Source: Georgenia sp. M64 (GTDB lineage Bacteria > Actinomycetota > Actinomycetes > Actinomycetales > Actinomycetaceae). Taken from it: a stretch of DNA of 64,000 nucleotides. Location: assembly GCF_038049925.1 (NCBI RefSeq), contig NZ_CP145809.1, positions 2,452,599 to 2,516,598 of the forward strand. The letters run 5' to 3'. Shown here piece by piece: positions 34,492 to 43,849 of this stretch (positions within the stretch are counted from its first letter, which is position 1; every line of letters begins with the position of its first letter). The notes below the pieces were generated by a model. That model ran no database searches and was not told where the DNA came from. It was given only the letters and a program-made list of their open reading frames with translations. Both the position numbers and the translations under genes were made by a program.

Positions 34492-35127
34492 ATGCGCGTG
34501 CTCATCTACTCACCGGTTCGGCTGTTCGGGGAGTGCCTGGCGGCGTTCCTCGCCTCGGCCGACCATATCGACGCGGTCGCGCCCGTGGATGAGATCGACG
34601 ACCTCGACATGAAGGCGCTGGAGTTCGGCGCCGACGTGGTCCTCTTCGACGTCACCGCCCCGGAGGCGCTCGCTGCCGCCCGGCTGGTCAAGGGCCTGTG
34701 CCCGGACACCGCGACCATCGCGGTGGCCGTGACGGAGGTGGCCGACGAGGTGCTCGCCTGCGCGGAGTCGGGGTTCGACGCCTACGTGCCCCGCACCGCG
34801 CGAACGGACGAGATGCTCGAGATCCTGCGCCGGGCGCAGCTCGGTGAGACGCTCTGCGACCCCCGGATCGCCCGGACCCTGTTCAACGAGCTGGCCCGCC
34901 GGCACGCGGTCGCGGCGGCGGACACCCACCTCACCCCGCGGGAGATCCAGATCGCCCGGCTCCTCGGGCGCGGCGCGGCCAACAAGGAGATCGCCGCTGA
35001 GCTCCACCTCTCCGTCGCGACGATCAAGAACCACGTCCACTCGGTGCTGCGCAAGCTCGAGGTGGGCAGCAGGGCCCAGGTGGCGGGCCTGCTGAGGGAG
35101 AACCCGCTCGCGCTGCGGCTACGGTGA
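34492..35127 (+). CDS. LuxR/NarL-type regulator divergent from the eCIS operon
   Basis: 211 residues. A receiver-like domain (1-125) is followed by a LuxR helix-turn-helix (about 143-205: LTPREIQIARLLGRGAANKEIAAELHLSVATIKNHVHSVLRKLEV). The receiver keeps the central VVLFDVTAPE with Asp in the phosphate-site position but lacks the usual paired acidic residues near the N-terminus (it reads LIYSPVRLFGE), so it may act without phosphorylation. GGGGAA lies 5 bases before the ATG. No kinase is adjacent. Divergent placement makes it the obvious candidate regulator of the eCIS genes. That role is inferred. Confidence 0.9.
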   Translation: MRVLIYSPVRLFGECLAAFLASADHIDAVAPVDEIDDLDMKALEFGADVVLFDVTAPEALAAARLVKGLCPDTATIAVAVTEVADEVLACAESGFDAYVPRTARTDEMLEILRRAQLGETLCDPRIARTLFNELARRHAVAAADTHLTPREIQIARLLGRGAANKEIAAELHLSVATIKNHVHSVLRKLEVGSRAQVAGLLRENPLALRLR

Positions 35128-35252
35128 CGACGTGGCTGCAGGGATCGCAGCACCAACCAACTCCCGTCGGGCACTTCGGTCCCCACCGTTTGGCGCTCAA
35201 GACAGAAGGCTCATCCGGCCGAGCACGCCAATCCACTCCAGGCCACCGCCAA

Positions 35253-35549
35253 TCACAGCTTCACGCGTGCTCCGCTTTCGTTCGAGTCAGAACCATCGTC
35301 CGGCCGCTGCGAAGTCTCTTGGACGAGGTTCCGCGCGACCATGCCCACGCCATACAATCCGAGACCGGCCAAGGCCCCGAACGCAGCACCAACTGGTCCC
35401 GCGCTGAACCCGATTCCCGAGCCGGCGCCCACCATCCCAACAGCGGTCATGCCTCCGAAGTGAATGGCCGCCCATCCAGCGGCACCTCCGACGGCCCCAC
35501 TGGCCATGAATCCGGCGGCTTCCTTGCGGGCACCAGTCTTTCGAGCCAT
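35253..35549 (-). CDS. Small glycine-zipper-like membrane protein
   Basis: 98 residues; ATG at 35549 with GAGG 6 bases upstream. A basic start (MARKTGARKE) is followed by about 65 Gly/Ala-rich hydrophobic residues with closely spaced G-x3-G steps (GGAAGWAAIHFGGMTAVGMVGAGSGIGFSAGPVGAAFGALAGLGLYGVGMV). This suggests two membrane-spanning helices that pack by glycine zippers. A polar tail (QETSQRPDDGSDSNESGARVKL) ends the protein. Such sequences occur in colicin-like immunity peptides, lysis proteins and stress membrane proteins. A longer in-frame reading extends to 36137 but shows no coding character. Function unknown. Confidence 0.55.
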   Translation of the reverse strand: MARKTGARKEAAGFMASGAVGGAAGWAAIHFGGMTAVGMVGAGSGIGFSAGPVGAAFGALAGLGLYGVGMVARNLVQETSQRPDDGSDSNESGARVKL

Positions 35550-36247
35550 CGGTTCCCTCATTCGTGCGCTTGGCTCCGTTTGTCGCGGAACGTGCCTGAT
35601 AGGTACACGATTCATAGCAGGAACGACGGTCCGACGGCGCGGTTTCGGCGTCCAAGACGTCAGGGACCTGTGCTCGCTTGCTTGCCCTTGGCAAGAGATA
35701 AAGCTCGCAAGGGCAAAAGGTCCCGCTTGCAGATGCCCCCGGGACGCGAGGTCCAGCTGCGTCCGCGACAGGCCCAGCACCTCGCCGGCGAGCCTGACAG
35801 GTCCCCTCGCACGCGTGTCCAGTGGCCACCCGGTACAGCCCGACGGGGTCTTGCAGCTGCCGGTATGGCGCTCCTCGCTCGGGTAAACCTCGCACTCCCC
35901 GCTGGACGCCGCTAGGACGTCGCAAACCAGGGGCTTGGTGGCGCTCGGCGATGTTCCGCCGCACCGCGTGGCCCTTGTACCGGTGCATCCTTCCTGGCGG
36001 TGCTCGAGGTCACCGGGTTGCTCGGGAGGTGCCAGGCCGCAACAGCGCAGCAGCAAAGATGGAAGTCCAGCCCCTCCTTGACCACGGTCGTCGACAGCTG
36101 CAACCTTTTCCCGCAGTTGAGCCGTCGAGTGAGTCACTGAATGGGCACCCAGGTGTCAAGTGGCAATGGCGCAGGCGCCCAGCGGGTTGACTTCCGACGG
36201 GCATCGACACGGTCATGGTGCACGGCATTGGGCGATAGGGTCGCGTT
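35550..36247. other. Island-boundary stretch without a convincing gene
   Basis: About 700 bases of lower G+C between the small membrane protein and the restriction operon. Open frames exist on the minus strand, but their amino acid composition is not protein-like (many Cys, Arg and Ser), apart from a short helix-turn-helix-like phrase (RLAGEVLGLSRTQLDLASRG, about 35745-35805) that could be a trace of a decayed DNA-binding gene. An AGGGCAA/TTGCCCTT inverted repeat is near 35690-35715. No tRNA or attachment repeat was seen. This may be the left edge of the defence island. Confidence 0.4.
36236..36241 (+). promoter_or_regulatory. Possible -10 box for a leaderless restriction operon transcript
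   Basis: TAGGGT (36236-36241) lies 6 bases before the GTG at 36248. This is the actinobacterial leaderless layout and matches two other genes of this window. A -35 box is not clear. Confidence 0.4.
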
Positions 36248-39200
36248 GTGCACGACGGCAAGGAAGGCATGGGAGTGAGCGACGACGGAGGGCTGACGCT
36301 GAGCAATCCTGTCATTAACGGCCCATATGGACCCCCGGCAAGCCACTTCGAGATCGGCCAGCAAGGTCCGACCGGGAAGATCATCCAGGGCCGCCGCCCG
36401 AGCCAGTCGTTCATCCCCATCGCTCGCACGAAGAAGCGCGGCGCGCGCACCGACAGCCCGTCGGCGCTCCAACATGAGTTCGACTTCGAACTCACCGGCG
36501 AACGGGTCGACAAGAACACCCTGATCAACGACGTCCGTCGCGAGGTCGACCTGTGGCGTGCCCGGGGCTACTCCCACGTCACCCCCGTGACACGCACCCT
36601 CCTCGACTACTGGGCCGATCCTAAACGCGACAAGCCGCTGTTCTTCGGCCAACGGGAGGCGGTCGAGACCGCGATCTACCTTAGCGAGGCGGCGGGCCGC
36701 GCCGGCAACACCGACTGGCGCACCCCGCTCGCCCGAGTGAACGCAGATCACAACGCGGACCTCCCCCGCGTGGCGCTCAAACTCGCCACGGGTGCCGGCA
36801 AGACGGTCGTCATGGCGATGCTGATCACGTGGCAAACCCTGAACAAGGTCATGTCCCCCCGCGACACTCGGTTCGCCAAGCGGTTCCTCATCGTGGCGCC
36901 AGGGATCACGATCCGCGACCGGCTGCGTGTGCTCGAGCCGGGCGAGCCCGGCAACTACTACGACCAGCGGGACGTCGTGCCCGCCCAATACCAGAAGGCG
37001 CTGCGCGAGGCGCAGGTTGTCATCACGAATTACCACGCCTTCTTGCAGCGTGACGCCAAGGAGATCCAGGGCGTGCATCGCACCACCCGGGAGATCTTGC
37101 TCGGCTCGGCCGCGAACACGAACGACGACCCATTCCGGGAGTCGCCAGACGCGGTGGTCTCGCGCGTGCTGCGCGGGTTCTCTCTACCGACGGGCAAGAA
37201 CCGCAACGCGGGATCTGAGATCGTGGTGTTCAACGACGAAGCCCACCACTGCTACCGCTACAACCCGGAGCAGAACGAGAAGCTCAGCAAGGAGGAGCAG
37301 GAGGCCAACAAGGAGGCCGGCACCTGGTTCACCGGCCTTCAATGGGTGGCAAACCGCGTGGGCATCAAGACCGTCTTCGATCTGTCAGCCACGCCGTTCT
37401 ACATCAGCGGCTCCGGCTACGGCGAGGGCCACATCTTTCCGTGGGTAGTCTCCGACTTCTCGCTGATGGACGCCATCGAGTCCGGCATCGTGAAAGTCCC
37501 GCGCACCCCCGTCGACGACGACGCCGCCGACGACAAGGTGACCTATCTGCGCCTGTGGGACTACGTCGGTAAGGACCTCCCAAAGCGAAGGACGTCTGCC
37601 GCGCTGGACGCGAACGGCTGGACCATGCCGGCCGAGCTTGAGGGTGCGCTGCGCAGCCTGTACCGCTCCTACGAGAAGTCGTACGCGCACTGGCAGGAGG
37701 AACTCGAGCCGCTGGGCGAGACGCCCCCAGTCTTCATCGTGGTCGCCAACAACACGATCGTCTCTAAGTTGATCTACGACTGGATCGCTGGTGGCCCACT
37801 GCTCGACGGCGACGGGGAACCGATTCTACGGCTCGACGGCTCGCCGGTGCTGCGACCCGGAAACCTTCCGCAGTTCTCAACCGTGCAGGACGGCGTCTCG
37901 GCACCGCGCCCGCCGAGCATCATTGTCGACTCCCAGCAACTGGAGTCAGGTGAGGCGCTCAGCGCCGATTTCAAGAAGGACGCCGCAGCGGAGATCCAGG
38001 CGTTCAAGGCCGAATACCGCCGTCGCAACCCGGGTGCCGACGCCGAGGCACTGACCGACGAGGACATGCTCCGCGAGGTCATGAACACCGTCGGCAAGAA
38101 GGGGACGCTCGGAGAGCACGTGCGCTGTGTCGTGTCGGTATCGATGCTCACTGAGGGGTGGGACGCCAACACCGTCACCCACATCCTCGGCGTGCGGGCG
38201 TTTGGTTCCCAGCTCCTGTGCGAGCAGGTGGTCGGCCGCGGCCTTCGCCGCCGCTCGTACGCAATCAACGACGTCGGCCTCTTCGAGCCGGAGTACGCAA
38301 ACATCTATGGCATCCCGTTCGCGTTCATCCCTACCGACAAGGACGTACCCGACCCGCTGCCCAAGCCGCCAGCCACCTGGGTCCACACGGTCGAGGGACG
38401 CCAGGAGCACCGCATCACCTTCCCCAAATTGGACGGATACCGGCTCGAGGTCCCCGATGCCGACTGGTGGATCGACCACGACTCCGCCAAGCCATTCATC
38501 ATCGGACCATCGACCGTCCCAACCTGGACGGAGAGCGCCGGCGTCGCCGGAACCGTCGAGCTCGACCGCGGCGACTCCCACCTGCTGCGCAAGCAGGAGC
38601 TCGCGTACGAGATCGCCAAGCGACTGATCGACAAGCAGCTCAAGACGCAGGACAACGACGACGGCGACCGTCGCCCCTGGCTGTTCCCGAAGATCGCTGG
38701 GCACTGTCTGGAGTTCATCAACAAGTACGTCGTCATCGAGCCGGGCTACTCGCTGAACTCACTGCGACTCGCCGAGCCCCAGGCGCTGCTCACGGACGCC
38801 GTCTACCAGGCCCTCACCAGTCAGACGGAGAACCGGCGTCCGCGCATCCGCCCCATCCTGCGAACCTTCGACCCGGTGGGCTCAACAGGAGAGGTTGACT
38901 TCGACTCCCGCAAGAAGGTCAAGGAGACCGAGAAGTCCGAGGTTTCCCACGTAGTGCTCGACTCCGGGTGGGAAGCCGACCTCGCCAACGTGTGTGAATC
39001 GCTGAGCGACATCGCGGCATACGCCAAGAACGACCACCTAGGTCTGACCATCCCATACGTGTATAAGGGCAAGTCTCACGACTATGTGCCCGACTTCCTG
39101 CTACGGCTCAACCGACTCGAGGGCGAAGACTTCGACCGCGTCCTCATCGTGGAGGTCTCCGGAGGGCAGAAGAGCCCCGGCCCGACGTCGGTCAAGGCCA

Positions 39201-39403
39201 CGACCGCCCGTGACTCCTGGTGCGCCGCCGTCAACAACCACGGTGGGTTCGGACGATGGGGGTACATCGAGGTCAAGGACCAGAAAAACTTCCTCGACCA
39301 CGTCCGAGACGCCATCACGAACCTATACGCCGACGCAGCAATCATCGGCGACCCCGACCTGCTGGACTATCTCGAACGCGAAGAGGTGCGCCGTGGCGCG
39401 TAG
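36248..39403 (+). CDS. res: Type III restriction endonuclease-like helicase (BPTD_3080 family Res)
   Basis: 1051 residues; an SF2 helicase that translocates from unmodified sites and cuts DNA. NPVINGPYGPPASHFEI near the N-terminus is typical of the family. Motifs: Walker A ATGAGKT (about residue 180), DEAHH (about 330), DLSATPFY, SMLTEGWDANTVTHILGVRAFGSQLLCEQVVGRGLRR. The C-terminal nuclease region reads HDYVPDFLLRL...VLIVEVSGGQK...AAVNNHGGFGRWGYIEV. The active-site lysine of the usual E-x-K is displaced, which I believe is normal in this subfamily. The start GTG (36248) may be leaderless; an ATG at 36269 after AAGGA is possible. The stop overlaps the methylase start by 11 bases, opening a four-gene operon. 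Confidence 0.9.
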   Translation: MHDGKEGMGVSDDGGLTLSNPVINGPYGPPASHFEIGQQGPTGKIIQGRRPSQSFIPIARTKKRGARTDSPSALQHEFDFELTGERVDKNTLINDVRREVDLWRARGYSHVTPVTRTLLDYWADPKRDKPLFFGQREAVETAIYLSEAAGRAGNTDWRTPLARVNADHNADLPRVALKLATGAGKTVVMAMLITWQTLNKVMSPRDTRFAKRFLIVAPGITIRDRLRVLEPGEPGNYYDQRDVVPAQYQKALREAQVVITNYHAFLQRDAKEIQGVHRTTREILLGSAANTNDDPFRESPDAVVSRVLRGFSLPTGKNRNAGSEIVVFNDEAHHCYRYNPEQNEKLSKEEQEANKEAGTWFTGLQWVANRVGIKTVFDLSATPFYISGSGYGEGHIFPWVVSDFSLMDAIESGIVKVPRTPVDDDAADDKVTYLRLWDYVGKDLPKRRTSAALDANGWTMPAELEGALRSLYRSYEKSYAHWQEELEPLGETPPVFIVVANNTIVSKLIYDWIAGGPLLDGDGEPILRLDGSPVLRPGNLPQFSTVQDGVSAPRPPSIIVDSQQLESGEALSADFKKDAAAEIQAFKAEYRRRNPGADAEALTDEDMLREVMNTVGKKGTLGEHVRCVVSVSMLTEGWDANTVTHILGVRAFGSQLLCEQVVGRGLRRRSYAINDVGLFEPEYANIYGIPFAFIPTDKDVPDPLPKPPATWVHTVEGRQEHRITFPKLDGYRLEVPDADWWIDHDSAKPFIIGPSTVPTWTESAGVAGTVELDRGDSHLLRKQELAYEIAKRLIDKQLKTQDNDDGDRRPWLFPKIAGHCLEFINKYVVIEPGYSLNSLRLAEPQALLTDAVYQALTSQTENRRPRIRPILRTFDPVGSTGEVDFDSRKKVKETEKSEVSHVVLDSGWEADLANVCESLSDIAAYAKNDHLGLTIPYVYKGKSHDYVPDFLLRLNRLEGEDFDRVLIVEVSGGQKSPGPTSVKATTARDSWCAAVNNHGGFGRWGYIEVKDQKNFLDHVRDAITNLYADAAIIGDPDLLDYLEREEVRRGA

Positions 39404-42077
39404 AATTACGACCCCCAAGGGACCGACGCCCGTCGAGGCGATCCAGCACCCCGACAAGCGCGTCAACATCCCAACTGCCGACGCGCAGGACTTCGTATCG
39501 CCGGAGCACCATGCCGTGCCCACGGTCGTGTACGAGCGCGACCCAAGCCTCGACCCGCAGTTGGTCTGGCGGAACAAATACAAGGAAGACGTCGCTGAAC
39601 TCGTTGCAGAGGCGCCGCCGATCTATATCCAGGAGAAGATCGACTCCCGCGTCCTGGTTGAGAACCTGCGCAAGACCGCGAAGCACGACGAGCTCGAGCC
39701 GGAACTAACCCTGTTCGACACGTTCGACGGCCTTGACGAACTCGACTCGATAGACTTTTACCGACACCAGGCCAACTGGTCGAACCGTATGATCCTCGGC
39801 GATTCGTTCCAGGTCATGGCATCGCTCTCCGAGCGAGAGTCGCTGCGCGGGCAGGTGCAGATGGTATACATCGATCCACCCTATGGGATTGGATTCGCAT
39901 CAAATTGGCAGACGTCCGCAAGAAACCGTACCGTTCGAGATGGGCGGGTCGAAGATTCCGCCCGCGAAGCGGAGCAGATCCGCGCATTCCGTGACACATG
40001 GGGAGAAGGCATCCATTCGTATCTCTCTTACCTGAGAGATCGCCTGTTCGTCGCACGTGACCTTCTTACCGAAAGCGGAAGCATCTTCGTGCAAATCGGC
40101 GACGAAAACTTGCACCTGGTTCGCAATCTACTGGACGAAGTGTTCGGTCCGGAGAACTTCTGCGGCCAGTTTGCATTCAGGACTAAGATTCCCCTTCGCA
40201 CTACCTTGGTCCCTGCAATTTATGACCACATCGTGTGGTTCGCGAAGTCGAAGAGCAATGTAAAGTTCCGGCGCCTCTTCAAGACCCGGCGCTCAGGGCT
40301 TGGCAGTCAGTTCACGCGCGTGCAACTCCCTGACGGGACTCGACGCAAACTCACTCGTGCTGAGCTGTCGGACCCTAGTTCCGCACCGGGTCGCGTTTAT
40401 CGGTTAACCGACCTCGTCTCGGCTGGCCGAACCGAATCATGCGTGTTCGAGTTTGAAATTGAAGGGCGCAAATTTTTCCCGTCCGGCAATAAGAGCTGGA
40501 AGACAAATCCGAAGGGTATGCAGAAGCTGATCGCCGCTGGAAGACTCGAGGCTCCTGCAGGTGCCCCGAACTACGTATTCTTTGCCGATGACTATCCAGT
40601 TGAGGAACTCGACAACGTCTGGACCGACACCCAGGGCGCGTCGGATCGCACTTATGTCGTCCAGACCGCAACAAAAATCATTGAACGTTGCCTGTTGATG
40701 TCAACGGATCCTGGAGACCTGGTTCTAGATCCGACCTGCGGGTCGGGAACGACTGCTTACACAGCCGAGAATTGGGGCCGTCGGTGGATCACGATCGACA
40801 CTTCCCGGGTGGCGTTGGCTCTCGCCAGGCAGCGGCTGATGAGTGCTCGGTATCCCTACTACCTCCTAGCTGACAGCGAGAACGGAAGACGGAAGGAACA
40901 GGAACTTACACCCTCACCGTTGGCGCCGGCGAGAACGACCAACGACATACGCCACGGATTCGTTTACGAGCGCGTCCCTCACGTCACGTTGGGCTCGATC
41001 ACCCGGAACCCTGATATTCAAGACGGCATGTCGAGCGACTCAATCGATGCTGCGGTGAGACGACATGCGGACATGGAGTTGCTTTACGACCGACCGTACG
41101 AGGATTCGAAAAGGGTACGCGTTTCCGGACCGTTCACCGTCGAAAGCTTGTCGCCACACCGTTCTCTCGCTTTCGCTCAGGTTGGAGATGCGCAGTCGAA
41201 TGCGGAGTCGAGCGCGGCGGAGGATGCCGAGAGCCTCACCTTCGAGCAATCCATCCTCGATAACCTCGCTCGCGCCGGAATCCAGAACGGGCGGCGTGCA
41301 GAGCGGATCGAGTTTGCACACGTCGCCCGATACCCGGGCACCTATGTTCAGGCGGTCGGCGAGCGGCGGACTGATAACGATGATCAGGCTGCCGAAGCCA
41401 CTGCCACACGAGTCGCGATCGCCGTCGGACCACAGTACGGCACCGTAGACCCCAGGTTTATAAAGTCGGCGGCCCGTGAGGCCATCGACGCGGGAGTAGA
41501 TCTCCTGTGTGTGCTCGGATTCGCCTTCGATCCACAGGCCACTGGCGTCACCGAGGACGATTCGGTCACGGTCGAGACGTCGCGGGATGGGTTCGACGTC
41601 GCTGGTGAGCGGTCGCTGGGTCGCATCAAGGCACTCCTCGTCCGCATGAACGTTGACCTGCTCATGGGAGACGCACTTAAGAAGACGGGCGCCGGCAACC
41701 TGTTCACCGTATTCGGCGAACCCGACATCGTCCTCAACGAGCAGGACGGGCAATACACCGTCGAGTTACTCGGAGTCGACGTCTACGATCCCACCACGGG
41801 TGAGGTGCGCAGCGACGACACGAGCAAGATCGCGCTCTGGATGATTGACACCGACTACAACGAGGAGTCTTTCTTCGTTCGGCACTGCTACTTCACCGGC
41901 GGCAACGACCCTTTCAAGCGTCTCAAGACCGCACTCAAGGCAGAGATCGACGCCGAGGCGTGGGCCACGCTTTACGACACTAGGTCCCGCCCGTTCGGGC
42001 GGCCTTCAACTGGCAAGATCGCAGTGAAGGTCATCAACGACTACGGTGACGAGGTCATGAAAGTCTTCGAGGTATGA
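39393..42077 (+). CDS. mod: Type III-like DNA (adenine-N6) methyltransferase, Mod
   Basis: 894 residues. Start at the GTG at 39393 inside the end of res, with GAGG 6 bases upstream. Beta-class order: catalytic motif IV MVYIDPPYGIGFASNWQ (about residues 157-172), a target recognition region, then the S-adenosylmethionine motif I LDPTCGSGTTAY (about 444-456) and RWITIDTSRVALALARQRL. DPPY predicts adenine N6 methylation. The C-terminal 400 residues are specific to this Res/Mod subfamily, with EFAHVARYPGTYVQAVG and KVINDYGDEVMKVFEV. The central part uses many A/T-ending codons unlike the flanking chromosome, a sign of transfer. Modification protects host DNA from the adjoining Res. Confidence 0.92.
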   Translation: MARRITTPKGPTPVEAIQHPDKRVNIPTADAQDFVSPEHHAVPTVVYERDPSLDPQLVWRNKYKEDVAELVAEAPPIYIQEKIDSRVLVENLRKTAKHDELEPELTLFDTFDGLDELDSIDFYRHQANWSNRMILGDSFQVMASLSERESLRGQVQMVYIDPPYGIGFASNWQTSARNRTVRDGRVEDSAREAEQIRAFRDTWGEGIHSYLSYLRDRLFVARDLLTESGSIFVQIGDENLHLVRNLLDEVFGPENFCGQFAFRTKIPLRTTLVPAIYDHIVWFAKSKSNVKFRRLFKTRRSGLGSQFTRVQLPDGTRRKLTRAELSDPSSAPGRVYRLTDLVSAGRTESCVFEFEIEGRKFFPSGNKSWKTNPKGMQKLIAAGRLEAPAGAPNYVFFADDYPVEELDNVWTDTQGASDRTYVVQTATKIIERCLLMSTDPGDLVLDPTCGSGTTAYTAENWGRRWITIDTSRVALALARQRLMSARYPYYLLADSENGRRKEQELTPSPLAPARTTNDIRHGFVYERVPHVTLGSITRNPDIQDGMSSDSIDAAVRRHADMELLYDRPYEDSKRVRVSGPFTVESLSPHRSLAFAQVGDAQSNAESSAAEDAESLTFEQSILDNLARAGIQNGRRAERIEFAHVARYPGTYVQAVGERRTDNDDQAAEATATRVAIAVGPQYGTVDPRFIKSAAREAIDAGVDLLCVLGFAFDPQATGVTEDDSVTVETSRDGFDVAGERSLGRIKALLVRMNVDLLMGDALKKTGAGNLFTVFGEPDIVLNEQDGQYTVELLGVDVYDPTTGEVRSDDTSKIALWMIDTDYNEESFFVRHCYFTGGNDPFKRLKTALKAEIDAEAWATLYDTRSRPFGRPSTGKIAVKVINDYGDEVMKVFEV

Positions 42078-43849
42078 AGCTCACACACGTCCGGATCAAA
42101 GACTTTCGGAGTTTCTCGGGCGAACATGAATTCGCGATGTCAACCGGCGTCAACTACTTCGTGGGTCCCAACAATTGCGGGAAATCAAATCTCCTAAGAG
42201 CCGTTGAACTCGCTTTGGATCCGGATTCCACTTACCTTCCTGAACGAGACAGACCTGCACGGCAAGTCTCACTGGGCGCACCTCCCAAGACCCGCATCAC
42301 CTTAACCTTCGAGGTCGGCAATACCGGTCCCGAGAAGACGTTACTGAGTCGCGCGCGAGACTATGAGCTGCGACTCAGAGAAACGCGAGCCAATTCCACG
42401 AGCACGATTCAGACGTATGCGGATGACAGCCAAATTCGAATGGTGGCAGCCTTCGGAACCGGGGGAACACGTCAGACGACTTTCCAGGCCAAGGGACTCG
42501 GAGCTGGCTACCTTCCGGCGGAAAGCCCCGAAAATGTGAAGTTGGAAGCCCAGTTTCGCAAGGTCGTCCGGTTCGCAGTTGTCCATAGTGGCGAAGACCT
42601 TCAGTCACTTCTGGCCGGCAAATTTCGAGAGATACTTCAGATGGTCATCGCGGATCACCTGAGCGAGGAATTGACCAAAGCTCAGGAGGCACGCAGCATG
42701 TACCTCGCGGCGTTGCAGAAGGAACTACTTGAGCCACTGCGGAGCCAGATTCACGCACGCGTCACCGGGATGTTCCCTGAGATTACGGTTGCGGACCTCG
42801 TGCCGGATGTACCAACCGTGGCACAGACCATCTCCTCCGTCGATGTTCAACTCGGCGACGCGATGACGACGCAACTCAGCGAGAAGGGTACGGGCGTCCG
42901 GGGCACCGTGCTCGTCTCTATGCTTCAATATCTCGCCGAGCAGAGTCGCCGCTCCCTTGTACTGGCTGTCGAGGAGCCCGAAGCGTTCCTCCACCCTGGT
43001 GCCCAGGAATCCATCCGCGGCGAACTCGAGAAGCTTGCCTCACGAGCCGACGTAACGCTGGTCGTGACGACACACTCCCCCTACGTGATTTCCCGGTATG
43101 AGCAAGCACAGATCACGGAACTCCAAAAGAGCCCAGACGGCACAACGGGGAAGGCTGGTGCCGCTCTGGGTAACGAGTTGCGGTCGAAGTTGCTCGGAGC
43201 GCTTTACCGGGACGTAGAGAGCGCCGAGATAGTCGAACGAAGCCTTGCAGTTCCAGAGAACACTCGCGCAGTGGTTGTCACCGAGGGCTACACCGATGGG
43301 CTTTTCTTGGAATTAGTCTGCAAAGCAGTCGAACGAGCGGACGTGGTCGACGGACTCCACTTCATCCCTGCGGGCAGCGCTGCCAAAGTGGTGCTGCAGG
43401 CTCTAACGACAAGATCAGCAACAGGTGTACCCGTCCTAGCCTTGCTTGACCACGACGACCAAGGGCGCGCCGCACGCGACAAGCTCAAGGCATTCGACTG
43501 GAACCCGAAGTCGGAGCTCGTGTCGCTCTCGTCGTGGCCCGGCGGATGCAAGAAGCATGACATCGAGATCGAAGACCTTCTGCCTCAAAAAGCTGTTGCG
43601 AAGCTGGTAATGCAACTAGGTGAAGACGCAGCCCTAGACGGCAAAGAGAAGTGCGGAGCACACTGGCATTTGAGGCCGACGAAGGAGTGGAAAGATGCCG
43701 CCATAAGTAGGCTGGAGTCGTACCTCACCAAGGGCGATCCTGGCGGCATGGTCTGGCTGGCCGAGGAGCTTCAAAGTCGGGCGGAGAAGGTCGCTGCCGC
43801 CAAGGAAAAGCGTCGCGCGTTCCAAGCCGCCGAAGAGACTGGCAAGTGA
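42074..43849 (+). CDS. OLD-family ATP-dependent nuclease (GajA-like)
   Basis: 591 residues, the length of Gabija GajA and class 2 OLD proteins. The ABC-type ATPase opens with MKLTHVRIKDFRSFSGEHEF and Walker A GPNNCGKSNL (31-40). The coiled region is short. Signature/Walker B SLVLAVEEPEAFLHPGAQE (about 295-312) is followed by the His switch TTHSPYVISRYE. The TOPRIM nuclease comprises AVVVTEGYTDGLFLELV (Glu about 402) and PVLALLDHDDQGRAARDKL (Asp-x-Asp about 456). Start overlaps the mod stop by 4 bases (ATGA). Class 2 OLD genes pair with UvrD-type helicases, as here. In Gabija, GajA nicks DNA when nucleotides fall. Codon use is A/T-richer than the flanks. Confidence 0.92.
   Translation: MKLTHVRIKDFRSFSGEHEFAMSTGVNYFVGPNNCGKSNLLRAVELALDPDSTYLPERDRPARQVSLGAPPKTRITLTFEVGNTGPEKTLLSRARDYELRLRETRANSTSTIQTYADDSQIRMVAAFGTGGTRQTTFQAKGLGAGYLPAESPENVKLEAQFRKVVRFAVVHSGEDLQSLLAGKFREILQMVIADHLSEELTKAQEARSMYLAALQKELLEPLRSQIHARVTGMFPEITVADLVPDVPTVAQTISSVDVQLGDAMTTQLSEKGTGVRGTVLVSMLQYLAEQSRRSLVLAVEEPEAFLHPGAQESIRGELEKLASRADVTLVVTTHSPYVISRYEQAQITELQKSPDGTTGKAGAALGNELRSKLLGALYRDVESAEIVERSLAVPENTRAVVVTEGYTDGLFLELVCKAVERADVVDGLHFIPAGSAAKVVLQALTTRSATGVPVLALLDHDDQGRAARDKLKAFDWNPKSELVSLSSWPGGCKKHDIEIEDLLPQKAVAKLVMQLGEDAALDGKEKCGAHWHLRPTKEWKDAAISRLESYLTKGDPGGMVWLAEELQSRAEKVAAAKEKRRAFQAAEETGK

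Noticed and set aside
35253-36137. A 294-codon minus-strand frame including a helix-turn-helix-like phrase
   Set aside because: Outside the last 98 codons the composition is not protein-like (Cys/Arg/Ser-rich), and there is no ribosome site at the far start. Only the 98-residue gene was kept.
36248-39403. Loss of the catalytic lysine in the Res nuclease (EVSG instead of E-x-K)
   Set aside because: Members of this BPTD_3080-type subfamily, as far as I recall, normally read EVTG followed by a nearby lysine, so this is unlikely to be an inactivating change.
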